A stretch of 64,000 bases of DNA from Bittarella massiliensis (ex Durand et al. 2017) (GTDB lineage Bacteria; Bacillota; Clostridia; Oscillospirales; Ruminococcaceae), in NCBI RefSeq assembly GCF_017566145.1, contig NZ_JABFCL010000003.1, forward strand, positions 62,001-126,000, given 5' to 3'. This document shows positions 7,986 to 17,384 of the stretch, piece by piece. The first letter of the stretch is position 1, and the number at the start of each line of letters is the position of its first letter. The position numbers were made by a program, and so were the translations under genes. The notes under the pieces are model-generated. The model saw only the letters and a program-made list of their open reading frames with translations. It was not told the origin of the DNA and made no database searches.

Positions 7986-8251
7986 TTGTGGACAGTGATG
8001 AGAGACAAAGGGAAAAGTCCTTGTGCGGAGGACAGTTTTGCGCGAATTGTAAACAAATTACCTGGAATACAGCTGAAATGTGAGGTCTTTTTTAGGGAGA
8101 AAGCGGATGGACGGTGGAATCCAGCCACCGTATAATAGGGAACAACCCCCGGGCGGAAAGGCCGCCCGGGAGAGAGGGCCGGCCCCGCCATCCCCGCCCC
8201 GTCGGGAGCGGGTGGAGCCGTGTACTCCATCACTTTTTAGGAGGGACATCA
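7986..8251 (+). other. serC leader region with strong hairpin
   Basis: Gene-free. A TATAAT at 8131-8136 is the likely -10 of serC but no good -35 is seen. Just downstream, 8148-8170 forms a 9-bp perfect stem CCCGGGCGG / CCGCCCGGG with a 5-base loop and no T-run. I looked for a serine T-box signature and did not find it. Confidence 0.4.
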
Positions 8252-9349
8252 ATGGCAACCAACCGCGTGTACAACTTCAGCGCAGGCCCGTCTATGCTGC
8301 CCGAGTGGGTATTGGAGCGGGCCTCTTCAGAGATGCTCTGTTACGGGTCTTCCGGCCAGTCAGTTATGGAGATGTCCCACCGATCTAGTGCCTTTGAGCA
8401 GATCATCGGCGACTGTGAGGCCTCTCTGCGCCGCGTGCTCTCCATTCCCGAGGGGTACAAGGTCCTGTTTTTACAGGGGGGCGCATCCAGCCAGTTCGCC
8501 ATGGTGCCTCTAAACCTGCTCACCCGTTCGGGCCGAGCCGACTACGTGATCACCGGCCAGTGGGCCAAAAAGGCCTGGCAACAGGGCCGTGTCTACGGCG
8601 AGTGCCGGGTGGTGGCCAGTTCAGAGGATCGCACCTACAACTATATCCCCCAGCTGGACCCCGCCCAGCTGGACCCGGCGGCCGACTACCTGCACATCTG
8701 CTACAACAACACCATTTACGGCACCGCCTTCTCCTCCCGCACCCTGCCGGCGTCTGGCAGCGTGCCCCTGGTGGCGGACATGTCCTCCTCCATCCTCAGT
8801 GAGCCGGTGGACATCTCCCGCTTTGGCCTCATCTACGCCGGGGCCCAGAAGAACATGGGCCCCGCCGGCCTGACGGTGGTCATCATCCGGGAGGATTTGA
8901 TCGGCCACGCCATGGAAAAGACCCCCATTATGTTTGACTACAAGACCCACGCCGAGGCGGGCTCTATGTACAACACCCCGCCCACCTACGCCATCTACAT
9001 CTGCAAGCTGGTGCTCGACTGGCTGCAGGGCCCCATGGGCGGCCTGGAACAGATGGCGCGGCGAAACCGCGAGAAGGCGGAGCTGCTCTACGACTATCTC
9101 GACCAGAGCCGCCTCTTCTCCCCCACCGTGCAGGGGGAGGACCGCTCCCTGATGAACGTGCCCTTTGTCACCGGCGACCCGGCGCTGGACGCCGCCTTTG
9201 TGAAAGAGGCGGAGCAGGCCGGACTGGTCAACCTCAAGGGACACCGTTCGGTGGGCGGGATGCGGGCCTCCATCTACAACGCCATGCCGATCGAGGGCGT
9301 GAAAGAGTTGGTGGCGTTTATGCAGGCGTTTGAGTCAAATCACCGGTAA
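8252..9349 (+). CDS. serC: Phosphoserine aminotransferase
   Basis: A 365-residue class V PLP aminotransferase. SerC converts 3-phosphohydroxypyruvate plus glutamate to O-phosphoserine, the second step of serine synthesis, and in some organisms takes part in PLP synthesis. It begins with the family hallmark NFSAGPSMLPE, carries QGGASSQFAMVPLNL (phosphate-cup region) near residue 76, the PLP lysine in YAGAQKNMGPAGL near residue 195, and the C-terminal HRSVGGMRASIYNAM. ATG 8252 follows TTTTTAGGAGGG. serA follows after 124 bases that include a terminator, so coupling of the two may be partial. Confidence 0.96.
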   Translation: MATNRVYNFSAGPSMLPEWVLERASSEMLCYGSSGQSVMEMSHRSSAFEQIIGDCEASLRRVLSIPEGYKVLFLQGGASSQFAMVPLNLLTRSGRADYVITGQWAKKAWQQGRVYGECRVVASSEDRTYNYIPQLDPAQLDPAADYLHICYNNTIYGTAFSSRTLPASGSVPLVADMSSSILSEPVDISRFGLIYAGAQKNMGPAGLTVVIIREDLIGHAMEKTPIMFDYKTHAEAGSMYNTPPTYAIYICKLVLDWLQGPMGGLEQMARRNREKAELLYDYLDQSRLFSPTVQGEDRSLMNVPFVTGDPALDAAFVKEAEQAGLVNLKGHRSVGGMRASIYNAMPIEGVKELVAFMQAFESNHR

Positions 9350-9357
9350 ATTGGACA

Positions 9358-9394
9358 GGGGGTGCTTGGCCGCAGGGCGAAGCGCCCCCTTTTT
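9358..9394 (+). terminator. Terminator between serC and serA
   Basis: GGGGGTGCTT / AAGCGCCCCC stem with one T-G wobble, 12-base loop, T5. It could reduce serA transcription from the serC promoter. Confidence 0.7.
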
Positions 9395-9473
9395 GTCTCC
9401 CGACAGCAGCCCACTCCGGCGCTGCAAACACAGCACCCCAAAATCAGACAGATGAGAGAGGAAGCGCATATTG

Positions 9474-10646
9474 ATGTACACTGTCAAAACCCTCAACCAG
9501 ATCAGCCCCGCAGGCCTTCGCGCCTTTGACCCCGCCCGCTTTGTCCTGGACGACGGCGCCGTGCGGCCCGACGCCCTGCTCTGCCGTTCGGCAGACCTGC
9601 ACCAGTACCCCTTTGACCCCCATCTGGCAGCCATCGGCCGGGCCGGAGCGGGGGTGAACAACATCCCGGTGGAGGAGTGCAGCCGCCGGGGGATCGCCGT
9701 CTTCAACACCCCCGGTGCCAACGCCGGCGCGGTGAAGGAGATGGTCCTCTGTGCCCTGCTTCTTTCCTCCCGCAAAATTCCCGCCGCCCTCGCCTGGGTA
9801 CAGGGGCTCAAGGGAGAGGCGGATTTGCAGAAAAAGGTGGAGGCCGGGAAGAAGGCCTTTATCGGCCCCGAGCTGAGCGGCAAGACCCTGGGCGTCATCG
9901 GGATGGGGGCCATCGGCATCCAGGTGGCCAACACCGCCCGCCACCTGGGGATGGAGGTCGTCGGCTACGACCCCTACATGTCGATGGAGGCCGCCTGGAA
10001 GGTCTCCCGCCAGATCGCCCACGCCGCCAGCCTGGAGGAGGTCTATCAAAACAGCGACTACATCACCCTGCACGTCCCCTACACCGCCACCACCAAGGGG
10101 ATGATCGACGCCGCCGCCCTGGCGCAGATGAGAGACGGGGTGCGGCTGCTCAACTTCGCCCGGGGCGAGCTGGTGGACACCCCGGCCCTCCTCGCCGCCG
10201 TCGAGGGGGGGAAGGTCGCCTGCTACGTGACCGACTTTGCCCAGGAGGAGCTGTTGGGGGTCGAAGGGGTCGTCGTCCTCCCCCACCTGGGCGCCTCCAC
10301 CCCAGAGAGCGAGGACAACTGCGCGGTGATGGCCGCCAGAGAGCTGATGGACTACCTGGAAAACGGGAACATCAAGAACGCGGTCAACCTGCCCGCCTGC
10401 CGGATGGCCCGCTCGGGCCGGGTGCGGGTCTGCGTCATCCACAGAAACATCCCCGCCATGATCACCCAGATTTCCAGCGCCCTCAGCGGGGCGGGGCTGA
10501 ACATCGAAAATCTGGTCAACAAGTCCCGCGGCGAGTACGCCTACACCATGCTGGATCTGGCCGATGAGCTGCCGGGTCCGGTAGAGGGGGCGATCCAGGA
10601 GATCGAAGGGGTCGTCCGGGTGCGGGTTCTCCCCCGCTGCGAATAG
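9474..10646 (+). CDS. serA: D-3-phosphoglycerate dehydrogenase with ACT domain
   Basis: A 390-residue short-type PGDH, catalysing 3-phosphoglycerate to 3-phosphohydroxypyruvate with NAD. The Rossmann motif is LGVIGMGAIGIQVA near residue 143; the catalytic Arg lies in NFARGELVD near 227 and the His in VLPHLGAST near 275. The last about 70 residues (VCVIHRNIPAMITQISSALS ...) form an ACT domain, the serine-binding regulatory module in many PGDHs. The substrate-binding RAGAGVNNIP segment near 60 is typical. ATG 9474 was chosen; a TTG three bases upstream, slightly nearer to the GAGAGAGGAAG SD, is an alternative. With serC it gives two of three serine steps. Confidence 0.95.
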   Translation: MYTVKTLNQISPAGLRAFDPARFVLDDGAVRPDALLCRSADLHQYPFDPHLAAIGRAGAGVNNIPVEECSRRGIAVFNTPGANAGAVKEMVLCALLLSSRKIPAALAWVQGLKGEADLQKKVEAGKKAFIGPELSGKTLGVIGMGAIGIQVANTARHLGMEVVGYDPYMSMEAAWKVSRQIAHAASLEEVYQNSDYITLHVPYTATTKGMIDAAALAQMRDGVRLLNFARGELVDTPALLAAVEGGKVACYVTDFAQEELLGVEGVVVLPHLGASTPESEDNCAVMAARELMDYLENGNIKNAVNLPACRMARSGRVRVCVIHRNIPAMITQISSALSGAGLNIENLVNKSRGEYAYTMLDLADELPGPVEGAIQEIEGVVRVRVLPRCE

Positions 10647-10671
10647 GGCAGCCAACAAAACGACCCCTCAC

Positions 10672-10705
10672 AAAAGGCCGGAAGGAGTGTTCCTTCCGGC
10701 CTTTT
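10672..10705. terminator. Bidirectional terminator between serA and the FAD oxidoreductase
   Basis: AAAAGGCCGGAAGGA / TCCTTCCGGCCTTTT, perfect 15-bp stem, loop GTGT; serves both converging genes. Confidence 0.92.
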
Positions 10706-10741
10706 GTTATATTTAGCAAAAATAATACAGATGGGAATGAG

Positions 10742-12013
10742 TCACTTTGCAAAGACGCCGGTCAAACCGGTGCGGGCGACCCGCTCGGCGATCTCCCCGC
10801 CGTCCACCGAGCCGAGGCCCAGCCCCTCTAGCCGCTCCCAGAGGACCGAGCCGGAGAAGGTGTATTTCTTCCGCCGCCCCTCGGCGGTGGCCATCTGCTC
10901 CCTCACGTAGGCGACGGCCTCCCCCACCGCCAGGGCGCGGGGAAGGATGAGGGGCGGCTGGCCCGCCAACTGGCGGGCGGCGTTGTGCCCTGCCAGGGTG
11001 CCGGTGACGATGGCCTCGGTGTGTCCCACCAGCAGCCCTGCCTTTTCGCCGGCGCAGTAGAGGTTGGCTACCCCCTCCACCCGCAGGGCGTCGTCCCGGG
11101 GGGCCATGGCGAAAAAGCGGAGGGAGTTCCCCTTCCCCCCGGCGTAAGGGTCCTCGTAGCGGGCGTTTTCAAACCCGGGCACCTGTCGCAGCTTTTCCAG
11201 GGGGAAGGTGGGGGTCATCAGCTTGGCGTGGCCGGTGTCCAGCAGGATGAGGTTGTCGCGGTAGCTGGCCTGCGCGTACTGCTGGCAGGCCTTTTGGGCG
11301 AGGCGATCCTCCCGCAGCGGCGGGGGCAGGGGGATCACCGCCACCCCATCTCGCTCCAACGTCTCCTGCAGTGACCGGCTCAGGGAACCCTTGTGCAGCT
11401 TGCAGGAACCGCTCATGGCGCCGGGCCCGCCCCCCGCCTTCTCCCCCACCCACTCGGCCACCCCGCAGAGGCCGGTGAGGCTGACCCGCCCCCCAAAGCT
11501 GGGGCAGCGCAAAACGCACATGGCGCAGCCGTTTCCGTAGCGCTGGCAGTTGCCCATCGGCCCGGCGGTGCCGGTGGCGTCGACAAAGGCGTCGGCGGGA
11601 AAGCGGCGGCCGTCGCTGCAGAGCACCGCCTGCAGGCGGTCCCCCTCCCGCTCGACCCCGCTCACCCGGGCCTGAAAGACCACCTCCACCCCCAGGGAGC
11701 GCAGGTGCCGGAGAGTCTCCCCCGGAACCAGCCCCACATCGTAGAGGGTGGCGTGGGCGTGACCGGGGAAGGAGATATTCCGGTGCCGGGCGCAGCGGTC
11801 GGTGAGGGCGAAGAACTCCCCCGCCCCCAGGGCTTCCATCTCCAGCGCTGCGGCAAGGCGGCCGTTGTTTTGCATGATCCCCCCCACCAGCCCAGTTCCC
11901 AGCAGCATGTCGGTGCGCTCCAACAGCACCGCCCGCGCCCCGGCCCGGCGGGCGCTGCAGGCCGCGGCGCAGCCGCCCCAGCCGCCCCCGGCAATCACAA
12001 CTGTCTTTTCCAT
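10742..12013 (-). CDS. FAD-dependent oxidoreductase with a Cys cluster
   Basis: A 423-residue flavoprotein. The N-terminal dinucleotide fold is [18 protein letters not shown], the following strand ends in [10 protein letters not shown], and the C-terminal [19 protein letters not shown] is the second FAD-contact region seen in MnmG/TrmFO-like and FixC-like proteins. Mid-protein, [15 protein letters not shown] (C-x6-C-x2-C-x3-C, about residue 165) could bind an Fe-S cluster or zinc. The ATG at 12013 has GGGAGGTG eight bases away; upstream in-frame codons do not. It is divergent from glpK, but no GlpA/GlpO motif makes it a glycerol-phosphate enzyme. Substrate unknown. Confidence 0.75.
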   Translation of the reverse strand: MEKTVVIAGGGWGGCAAACSARRAGARAVLLERTDMLLGTGLVGGIMQNNGRLAAALEMEALGAGEFFALTDRCARHRNISFPGHAHATLYDVGLVPGETLRHLRSLGVEVVFQARVSGVEREGDRLQAVLCSDGRRFPADAFVDATGTAGPMGNCQRYGNGCAMCVLRCPSFGGRVSLTGLCGVAEWVGEKAGGGPGAMSGSCKLHKGSLSRSLQETLERDGVAVIPLPPPLREDRLAQKACQQYAQASYRDNLILLDTGHAKLMTPTFPLEKLRQVPGFENARYEDPYAGGKGNSLRFFAMAPRDDALRVEGVANLYCAGEKAGLLVGHTEAIVTGTLAGHNAARQLAGQPPLILPRALAVGEAVAYVREQMATAEGRRKKYTFSGSVLWERLEGLGLGSVDGGEIAERVARTGLTGVFAK

Positions 12014-12143
12014 TTGCAGGCACCTCCCATTCCCCACCAGTATGCGCCGCCGACCCCGCGCAATTTGCCGAAGGGGCGGCGGCCGATTTGCGCGGTTTGC
12101 CCTGTGGGGATTTGTGCCTTGTGCCAAAACTGCCGCGCCGCCG

Positions 12144-12173
12144 TTGACACCCCCGCACAGGGGCCGCTATACT
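12144..12173 (+). promoter_or_regulatory. Promoter of glpK
   Basis: Perfect TTGACA (12144-12149), 18-base spacer, TATACT (12168-12173), about 95 bases upstream of the glpK start. Confidence 0.75.
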
Positions 12174-12271
12174 TGAAAAAACGGCGGTTTTCCCCCGCGC
12201 CCTGCGAGGGGAGAAACGCCCTGCGCCGGCCCACGGGCGGGGGCAGGAGCAGAGGAAGGGGAGAGGCGGCA

Positions 12272-13768
12272 ATGAGCCGTTACATCATGGCGCTGGACCA
12301 GGGGACCACCAGTTCCCGCTGCATTTTGTTTGACCGCGAGGGGAAGATGGTTTCCCTGGCGCAGAAGGAGTACACCCAGCACTTCCCCCAGGCGGGCTGG
12401 GTCGAGCACGACGCCATGGAAATTTGGTCGACCCAGATCGGGGTGGCGCAGGAGGCCATGTACAAAATCGGCGCCACCCACCGGGACGTGGCCGCCATCG
12501 GCATCACCAACCAGCGGGAGACCACGGTGGTCTGGGACCGGCGCACCGGCGAGCCGGTCTGCAACGCCATTGTCTGGCAGTGCCGCCGCACCGCCCCCCT
12601 CTGCGATGAGCTGAAGGCCCAGGGGCTGGAGGAGTGGTTTCGCGCCAAGACAGGGTTGCCCATCGACGCCTATTTCTCCGCCACCAAGGTGCGCTGGATT
12701 CTCGACTCGGTGCCAGGGGCCCGGCAGAAGGCGGACGCTGGGCAGCTGGCCTTTGGGACGGTGGACAGCTGGCTGATTTACAACCTGACCAAGGGGCGCT
12801 GTCACCTGACCGACCTCTCCAACGCCTCCCGCACCATGCTCTTTAACATCCACACCCTGGACTGGGACGACGAGATTTTGGAAAAGCTGCAGATCCCCCG
12901 CTCCATGCTGCCCCAGGTCTGCCCTTCCAGCGGGGTGTTTGGGTTTACCGATCCCTCTATCTTCGGCGGGGAGATCCCCATCGCCGGGGCGGCGGGGGAT
13001 CAACAGGCGGCCCTCTTTGGGCAGACCTGCTTTGCAGCAGGCGAGGCCAAAAACACTTACGGCACCGGCTGTTTCCTCCTCCTCTGCACCGGGGAGAAGC
13101 CGGTCTCCTCCAACCGGGGGCTGGTCACCACCATCGCCTGGGGGCTGGGTGACCGGGTGACCTACGCCCTAGAGGGCTCGATCTTTGTGGGGGGCGCGGC
13201 GGTCCAGTGGCTGCGCGATGAGATGAAACTGGTGGAGTCGGCCGGCGACAGCGAGTACATGGCCCAAAAGGTGCCCGATACCGGCGGGGTCTATGTGGTG
13301 CCCGCCTTTACCGGTTTGGGGGCCCCCCACTGGGACCCCTATGCCCGGGGCGCGGTCTTTGGGCTCACCAGGGGCTCAAGCAAATACCACTTTATCCGCG
13401 CCACCCTGGAATCCATCGCCTACCAGGTGGCCGATGTGCTGGGGGCCATGAAGGCGGACGCCGGGTTGGAGCTGCAGGCCCTGCGGGTGGACGGCGGCGC
13501 CTGTGCCAACGACTTTTTGATGCAGTTTCAGTCCGACATCATCGGCGCGCCGGTCCACCGCCCCGCCTGCATCGAGACCACTGCCCTGGGGGCTGCCTAC
13601 CTGGCCGGTCTGGCGGTGGGCTACTGGAAGAGCCAGGAGGAGATTCGCGGCAACTGGCAGCTGGCCCGCACCTTTGAGCCCAGAATGGACGAGGCCGGCC
13701 GGGCGCGCCGGCTGGAGGGCTGGTCCCGGGCGGTGGCAGCCGCGCAGGCATTTCGGGGAGAGGTGTGA
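12272..13768 (+). CDS. glpK: Glycerol kinase
   Basis: A 498-residue FGGY kinase, the family length. It phosphorylates glycerol to sn-glycerol 3-phosphate. Hallmarks: the N-terminal ATP-binding [29 protein letters not shown] near residue 76, the substrate region [11 protein letters not shown], the second-lobe [13 protein letters not shown] near 247, and [28 protein letters not shown] near 400 completes the ATPase fold. ATG 12272 follows GGAAGGGGAGAGG. No glpF or glpD is adjacent; a strong promoter precedes it and a separate promoter serves the next gene, so it is probably monocistronic. Confidence 0.97.
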   Translation: MSRYIMALDQGTTSSRCILFDREGKMVSLAQKEYTQHFPQAGWVEHDAMEIWSTQIGVAQEAMYKIGATHRDVAAIGITNQRETTVVWDRRTGEPVCNAIVWQCRRTAPLCDELKAQGLEEWFRAKTGLPIDAYFSATKVRWILDSVPGARQKADAGQLAFGTVDSWLIYNLTKGRCHLTDLSNASRTMLFNIHTLDWDDEILEKLQIPRSMLPQVCPSSGVFGFTDPSIFGGEIPIAGAAGDQQAALFGQTCFAAGEAKNTYGTGCFLLLCTGEKPVSSNRGLVTTIAWGLGDRVTYALEGSIFVGGAAVQWLRDEMKLVESAGDSEYMAQKVPDTGGVYVVPAFTGLGAPHWDPYARGAVFGLTRGSSKYHFIRATLESIAYQVADVLGAMKADAGLELQALRVDGGACANDFLMQFQSDIIGAPVHRPACIETTALGAAYLAGLAVGYWKSQEEIRGNWQLARTFEPRMDEAGRARRLEGWSRAVAAAQAFRGEV

Positions 13769-13845
13769 AGCGCAGCTGTTTGCTTCCCGCCAAACAAGGG
13801 CGCCCTGCCCGCCTACTTGGAAGGACTGGCGGCGGCAACTGCCCC

Positions 13846-13875
13846 TTGCGGTTTTTGGGCAAGGGGTGGTATGAT
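13846..13875 (+). promoter_or_regulatory. Promoter of the second hydroxyacid dehydrogenase
   Basis: TTGCGG (13846-13851), 18-base spacer, TATGAT (13870-13875), about 38 bases before the start codon. Confidence 0.6.
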
Positions 13876-13912
13876 ACAGGTAAACTGTAAAAGATAAAGG
13901 AGTGCTTTCCCT

Positions 13913-14860
13913 GTGAATATCGTGTTGCTGGAATCCCTGGGTGTCTCTGAGGAGACCCTGAACGCCTGTGCCAAGCCCCTGGTGGAGGCGGGGCACACCT
14001 TTGCCGCCTACCCCAAGGACACCGACCCCTCGGTGATGATCCAGCGGGCAAAGGACGCCGACATCATCATGTTGGCCAATATGCCCCTGCCCGGCGAGGT
14101 GATCGCCGCCTGTGACAAGTTGAAGTTCATCGATGTGGCTTTTACCGGTGTCGATCACGTGGATCTGGAGGCCGCCCGCGCCAAGGGAATCGCGGTGAGC
14201 AATGCCGCCGGCTACTCCACCCAGGCGGTGGCCGAGCTCTGTGTCTGCATGGCCCTCTCCCTGCTGCGCAACCTGCCCCAGGTGTCCCAGCGGTGCCGGA
14301 CCGGCGGCACCAAAGACGGCCTGGTGGGCAGTGAACTGGGAGGCAAGACCGTCGGCATTGTGGGCACCGGGGCCATCGGCCTGCGCACCGCCCAGCTGTT
14401 TGCCGCCTTCGGCTGCAAAATCCTGGCCTATGCCCCCCGCCCCAAGGAAAACGCCAAGGGGATTGTGGAGTATGTCTCCCTTGAGACCCTCCTGCGAGAG
14501 TCGGATATCGTCTCCCTGCACTGCCCCCTCAACGACTCCTCCCGCGGCCTGATCGACGCCCAGAAGTTGGGACTGATGAAGTCCAGCGCCCTGCTCCTCA
14601 ACGCCGCCCGCGGTCCGGTGGTGGATTCCCAGGCCCTGGCGGAGGCCCTCGACAGCGGTGTCATCGCCGGCGCAGGGATCGACGTCTTTGAGGTGGAGCC
14701 TCCCCTTCCCGCCGACCACCCCCTGCTGCACTGCAAAAACATCCTGGTCACCCCCCACGTGGCCTTTGCCTCCCGCGAGTCGATGGAGGCCCGGTGCAAG
14801 ATCGTCTTTGCAAACATCGAGAGATGGCTGGCCGGAGAGCAGGTCAACACCATTTTATAG
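13913..14860 (+). CDS. D-isomer-specific 2-hydroxyacid dehydrogenase
   Basis: A 315-residue NAD-dependent dehydrogenase without an ACT domain. The Rossmann loop is VGIVGTGAIGLRTAQLF near residue 149. The catalytic triad is visible: Arg in NAARGPVVD near 232, Glu in GIDVFEVEPPLP near 261, and His in VTPHVAFAS near 281. Substrate could be hydroxypyruvate, glyoxylate, a branched 2-keto acid or 3-phosphoglycerate; the sequence does not decide. GTG 13913 follows AAAGGAG. It has its own promoter and a terminator, so it is monocistronic, although serA and serC lie nearby. Confidence 0.9.
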   Translation: MNIVLLESLGVSEETLNACAKPLVEAGHTFAAYPKDTDPSVMIQRAKDADIIMLANMPLPGEVIAACDKLKFIDVAFTGVDHVDLEAARAKGIAVSNAAGYSTQAVAELCVCMALSLLRNLPQVSQRCRTGGTKDGLVGSELGGKTVGIVGTGAIGLRTAQLFAAFGCKILAYAPRPKENAKGIVEYVSLETLLRESDIVSLHCPLNDSSRGLIDAQKLGLMKSSALLLNAARGPVVDSQALAEALDSGVIAGAGIDVFEVEPPLPADHPLLHCKNILVTPHVAFASRESMEARCKIVFANIERWLAGEQVNTIL

Positions 14861-14865
14861 CATCT

Positions 14866-14901
14866 AAAAAAGCGCCGTCCCGGCTGGAACGGCGCTTTTT
14901 T
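14866..14901. terminator. Bidirectional terminator
   Basis: AAAAAAGCGCCGT / ACGGCGCTTTTTT stem between two converging genes; the interior CCCGGCTGG can extend the helix. Confidence 0.88.
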
Positions 14902-14925
14902 GCGCGGCGGCGAAGAATCCCCCAT

Positions 14926-16209
14926 TCAAGCGGGACCGGGGTCCGGCTTTGACCGGCCCGCCGCCCGAATCTCGGCGGAGAGGGCGCGGTATTCTCGCAG
15001 CACCCCCTGATAGAGGGCCAGAATGGGGGCGCTGCCGGCGCGGGCGCTCGCCATCAGTTGGTCGTAATGGCTGCGGACGAGGGCGGTTACCGTTGGGCAG
15101 ACGGTTCCGGCTGCCTGCATCTGCTCCAGAATGGCCAGCACCTGCTCCCGGCCATAGGCCTCCTTGTAGCTGCGTTCGCGGGCCAGGGCGCTGACGATGT
15201 CCGCCACCGCCACCACCCGTTCGGGCAGGTTCAGTTTGTCCCCCCGCAGCCCCAGCGGGTAGCCGGAGCCGTCCAGCTTTTCGTGGTGGCGCACGGCAAT
15301 GCGGTAGACGTCGTCGCGGATGAAGCCGCCCAGAATTTCACTGGTGACCGCCACATGTTCCCGCATGACGGCCATCTCCTCCCCGGTGAGCCGCCCGGGT
15401 TTTTCCAGGATGGAGACGGGAGTAGACACCTTGCCCAGATCGTGGAGGAGAGCCCCGTAGTAGATGCGCTGCTGGTCGCCATCGCTCAGTCCCAGCAGCC
15501 GGGCGATGGCGAGGCTGACGTTGACGGTGGTGATGGTGTGCAGTACCGTGTACTCACTGCGAAAGTCGATGGAGTAGGCGAGCATCTGCAGAAAGGCGCG
15601 CTTCTCCCCCTCGTCAAAGGAGAGGCGGGAGGCGGCCACCCAGAGGGGGGCGCAGAGGGCACCCTCCCCCTGGTTCAAGAGCTGCCGCTCACCGTCGGCG
15701 CGAAAAAAGAGGTCCACCAGCAGCGGGTCAAAGAGAACTCCCCGCTCCCGCGCCAACAGGGCGGGGACCTCCGCTCTTCGCCCTGATTGCACCAGCACGT
15801 CCACCCGGTCGCACAGGCAGATGAGGGCGGCGCCCATCCGGTGGGGGGTATCGATCTGCCGCAGTTCCCGATAGGGACAGTGGTGGTAGAGGACGGCGTC
15901 GGCCACCGTCCCCAGGGGGGAGAGGTTTTTGAGAAAGAGGTAGCCGTAGAGGGCGTGTCCCCAGCCACCCTCCCGCTCAAAGGAGAGGAGGCTGTCGATC
16001 TCGTCGGTCTTGTAGGCCCCCACGTCGTGAAAGAGGGCCGCCAGCACCAAATCCATCTCCCGGCGGGAGAGCGCCCCGCCCTTTTGGGTGAGGAGGAGCT
16101 GGAGGGCCAGGCTGGCGACCCGTTCCCCGTGGCCGGTGAGCCGCCGGTCGACCCGCCCAAGGGTTCGGCAGACGATGTCCACCACGTGTTTGCTGCTGAT
16201 GATCTCCAT
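14926..16209 (-). CDS. HD-GYP domain protein (two HD domains), putative cyclic-di-GMP phosphodiesterase
   Basis: A 427-residue protein. The N-terminal half is a divergent HD domain (AALFHDVGAYKTDEID near residue 57, then HALYGYLF and VLYHHCP). The C-terminal half is a full HD-GYP domain: YGALLHDLGKVSTPVSIL near 245, MREHVAVTSEILGG, and the diagnostic HHEKLDGSGYPLGL near 306, then VVAVADIVSAL. HD-GYP enzymes hydrolyse cyclic-di-GMP, with a binuclear metal site built from these His/Asp residues. There is no signal peptide or membrane helix. ATG 16209 follows GAAGGGTGG. A TATACT on the minus strand at 16263-16268 is a likely -10. Confidence 0.9.
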   Translation of the reverse strand: MEIISSKHVVDIVCRTLGRVDRRLTGHGERVASLALQLLLTQKGGALSRREMDLVLAALFHDVGAYKTDEIDSLLSFEREGGWGHALYGYLFLKNLSPLGTVADAVLYHHCPYRELRQIDTPHRMGAALICLCDRVDVLVQSGRRAEVPALLARERGVLFDPLLVDLFFRADGERQLLNQGEGALCAPLWVAASRLSFDEGEKRAFLQMLAYSIDFRSEYTVLHTITTVNVSLAIARLLGLSDGDQQRIYYGALLHDLGKVSTPVSILEKPGRLTGEEMAVMREHVAVTSEILGGFIRDDVYRIAVRHHEKLDGSGYPLGLRGDKLNLPERVVAVADIVSALARERSYKEAYGREQVLAILEQMQAAGTVCPTVTALVRSHYDQLMASARAGSAPILALYQGVLREYRALSAEIRAAGRSKPDPGPA

Positions 16210-16365
16210 CTGCCACCACCCTTCCCCCGCGAAGCGGGGCGTTTTGCGTTGATCTCTCGGTTAGTATACAGCATTTCTCTCAAAATAAAAGGGATTTGCG
16301 GAAAGAGGGCGGCGGTGTTTGGCGGGGGAGCGTGTATACAGGGGGAGAGGTTTCCTGCTTACTGG

Positions 16366-16393
16366 AAAGAGCGCACCCAGGTGCGCTCTTTTT
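16366..16393 (-). terminator. Terminator of the lipoprotein gene
   Basis: AAAGAGCGCACC / GGTGCGCTCTTT stem with a 3-base loop, just downstream of the lipoprotein stop on the minus strand; T-rich on both sides. Confidence 0.75.
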
Positions 16394-16398
16394 GGCCT

Positions 16399-17073
16399 CT
16401 ATTCCACTAAAATGGCGTTGATGGTCTTGATCGCGCCGTTTTCGGCAATCACCATCACGGTGCTGTTGCTGCCCTCGTCAAACCAGATGGAGGTGTTGGC
16501 GGAGGTGCGCGGCGCAAAGCCCATGATGGCGGTGGCCTCCGCCAGCGTCATCCCCTCTTTGAGCTGTTTTGCGTGTTCCATAAAAAATTTGCCGTAGGCG
16601 TATTGGCTTTGGTGTACCGAGGCGGAGGGGGAGTGGTACAGGGTGCCGCCGATGGCGGCGGTGTAGGTGGCCACCTGCTCTTCGGTAAAGGCGCTGTTCA
16701 GGCGGATGAGCACATTGCCTTTGACGATCTGGTACTGCAGCAGGTCCAGAACGCTAAACGAGTTGAGCTTGTCGGCGCGGGCTTTTGCTGCGGCCTCGCT
16801 CTTGTAAATCTCCACCGAGCCGCTCTCGGGTTCGCTTTCGTCGTACGCGGTCTCCAGGCGGCTGTCGGCAAAATTGCCCTTCTCCTTGTAATCGTGCGGC
16901 CCCTCACCGTTGGGGTCGGTCGCATCGTTATAGACGACAGAATAGGAGATGGGAACCCCCCTTTCCTGCAAACCTGCAATGACCGAGGCGACGGTCTCCC
17001 CACTTTTGCCGCACCCCATCAGGGCGGTGCAGATCAGGCACAGGGCAATGGCGCCACACAGCAGTTTTTTCAT
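16399..17073 (-). CDS. Secreted lipoprotein with C-terminal SmpA/BamE-like repeat
   Basis: A 224-residue predicted lipoprotein. MKKLLCGAIALCLICTALMGC is a type II signal peptide with lipobox LMGC and Cys at residue 21. The mature part is polar; residues about 165-220 (KEGMTLAEATAIMGFAPR ... WFDEGSNSTVMVIAENGAIKTINA) look like the SmpA/OmlA-type module found in many Firmicute lipoproteins. It should be anchored on the outer face of the membrane. No function can be assigned. The start is preceded by an A/T-rich, GGGGG-containing leader, and the gene stands alone with its own terminator. Confidence 0.8.
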   Translation of the reverse strand: MKKLLCGAIALCLICTALMGCGKSGETVASVIAGLQERGVPISYSVVYNDATDPNGEGPHDYKEKGNFADSRLETAYDESEPESGSVEIYKSEAAAKARADKLNSFSVLDLLQYQIVKGNVLIRLNSAFTEEQVATYTAAIGGTLYHSPSASVHQSQYAYGKFFMEHAKQLKEGMTLAEATAIMGFAPRTSANTSIWFDEGSNSTVMVIAENGAIKTINAILVE

Positions 17074-17176
17074 GATATAACCCCCTTTTATGACAGGATA
17101 GCAAAAATTTGTCGAAAAGGGAAGAATAGAGATGTATTTTTCCCCAAAAAGTAGGGCGCAGGTTATGCCGGGGAAT

Positions 17177-17213
17177 AAAAAATTGCACCGTCAGCTCAAC
17201 GCTGACGGTGCAA
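17177..17213 (-). terminator. Terminator of the tRNA-fMet gene
   Basis: Minus strand: perfect 13-bp stem (TTGCACCGTCAGC / GCTGACGGTGCAA), 5-base loop, followed by a T6 run read from the plus-strand A-run at 17177-17182. Confidence 0.9.
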
Positions 17214-17220
17214 ATATGGC

Positions 17221-17297
<77 letters not shown>

Positions 17298-17321
17298 ATA
17301 TATCTCTCAAGTGCAAGATTC

Positions 17322-17349
17322 ATTATAGCACAGGACAAAAAAAAGTCAA
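17322..17349 (-). promoter_or_regulatory. Promoter of tRNA-fMet, overlapping an upstream terminator
   Basis: On the minus strand TTGACT (17344-17349), 16-base spacer, TATAAT (17322-17327). The -35 lies within the right arm and T-run of the terminator that ends the Cys-rich protein gene. Confidence 0.65.
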
Positions 17350-17370
17350 CACCCAAATGCGGGTGTTGAC
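17337..17370 (-). terminator. Terminator of the Cys/acid-rich protein gene
   Basis: GTCAACACCC / GGGTGTTGAC stem, 6-base loop, followed on the minus strand by T8. Confidence 0.9.
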
Positions 17371-17384
17371 CAAAAACATTTCGA

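Noticed and set aside
8137..8251. Possible serine T-box before serC
   Set aside because: No T-box GGTGG/ACC-type sequence and no terminator; only a plain GC hairpin is present.
11393..12271. Upstream in-frame extension of glpK on the plus strand
   Set aside because: It runs antisense through the FAD oxidoreductase and past a strong promoter; the SD and family start place glpK at 12272.
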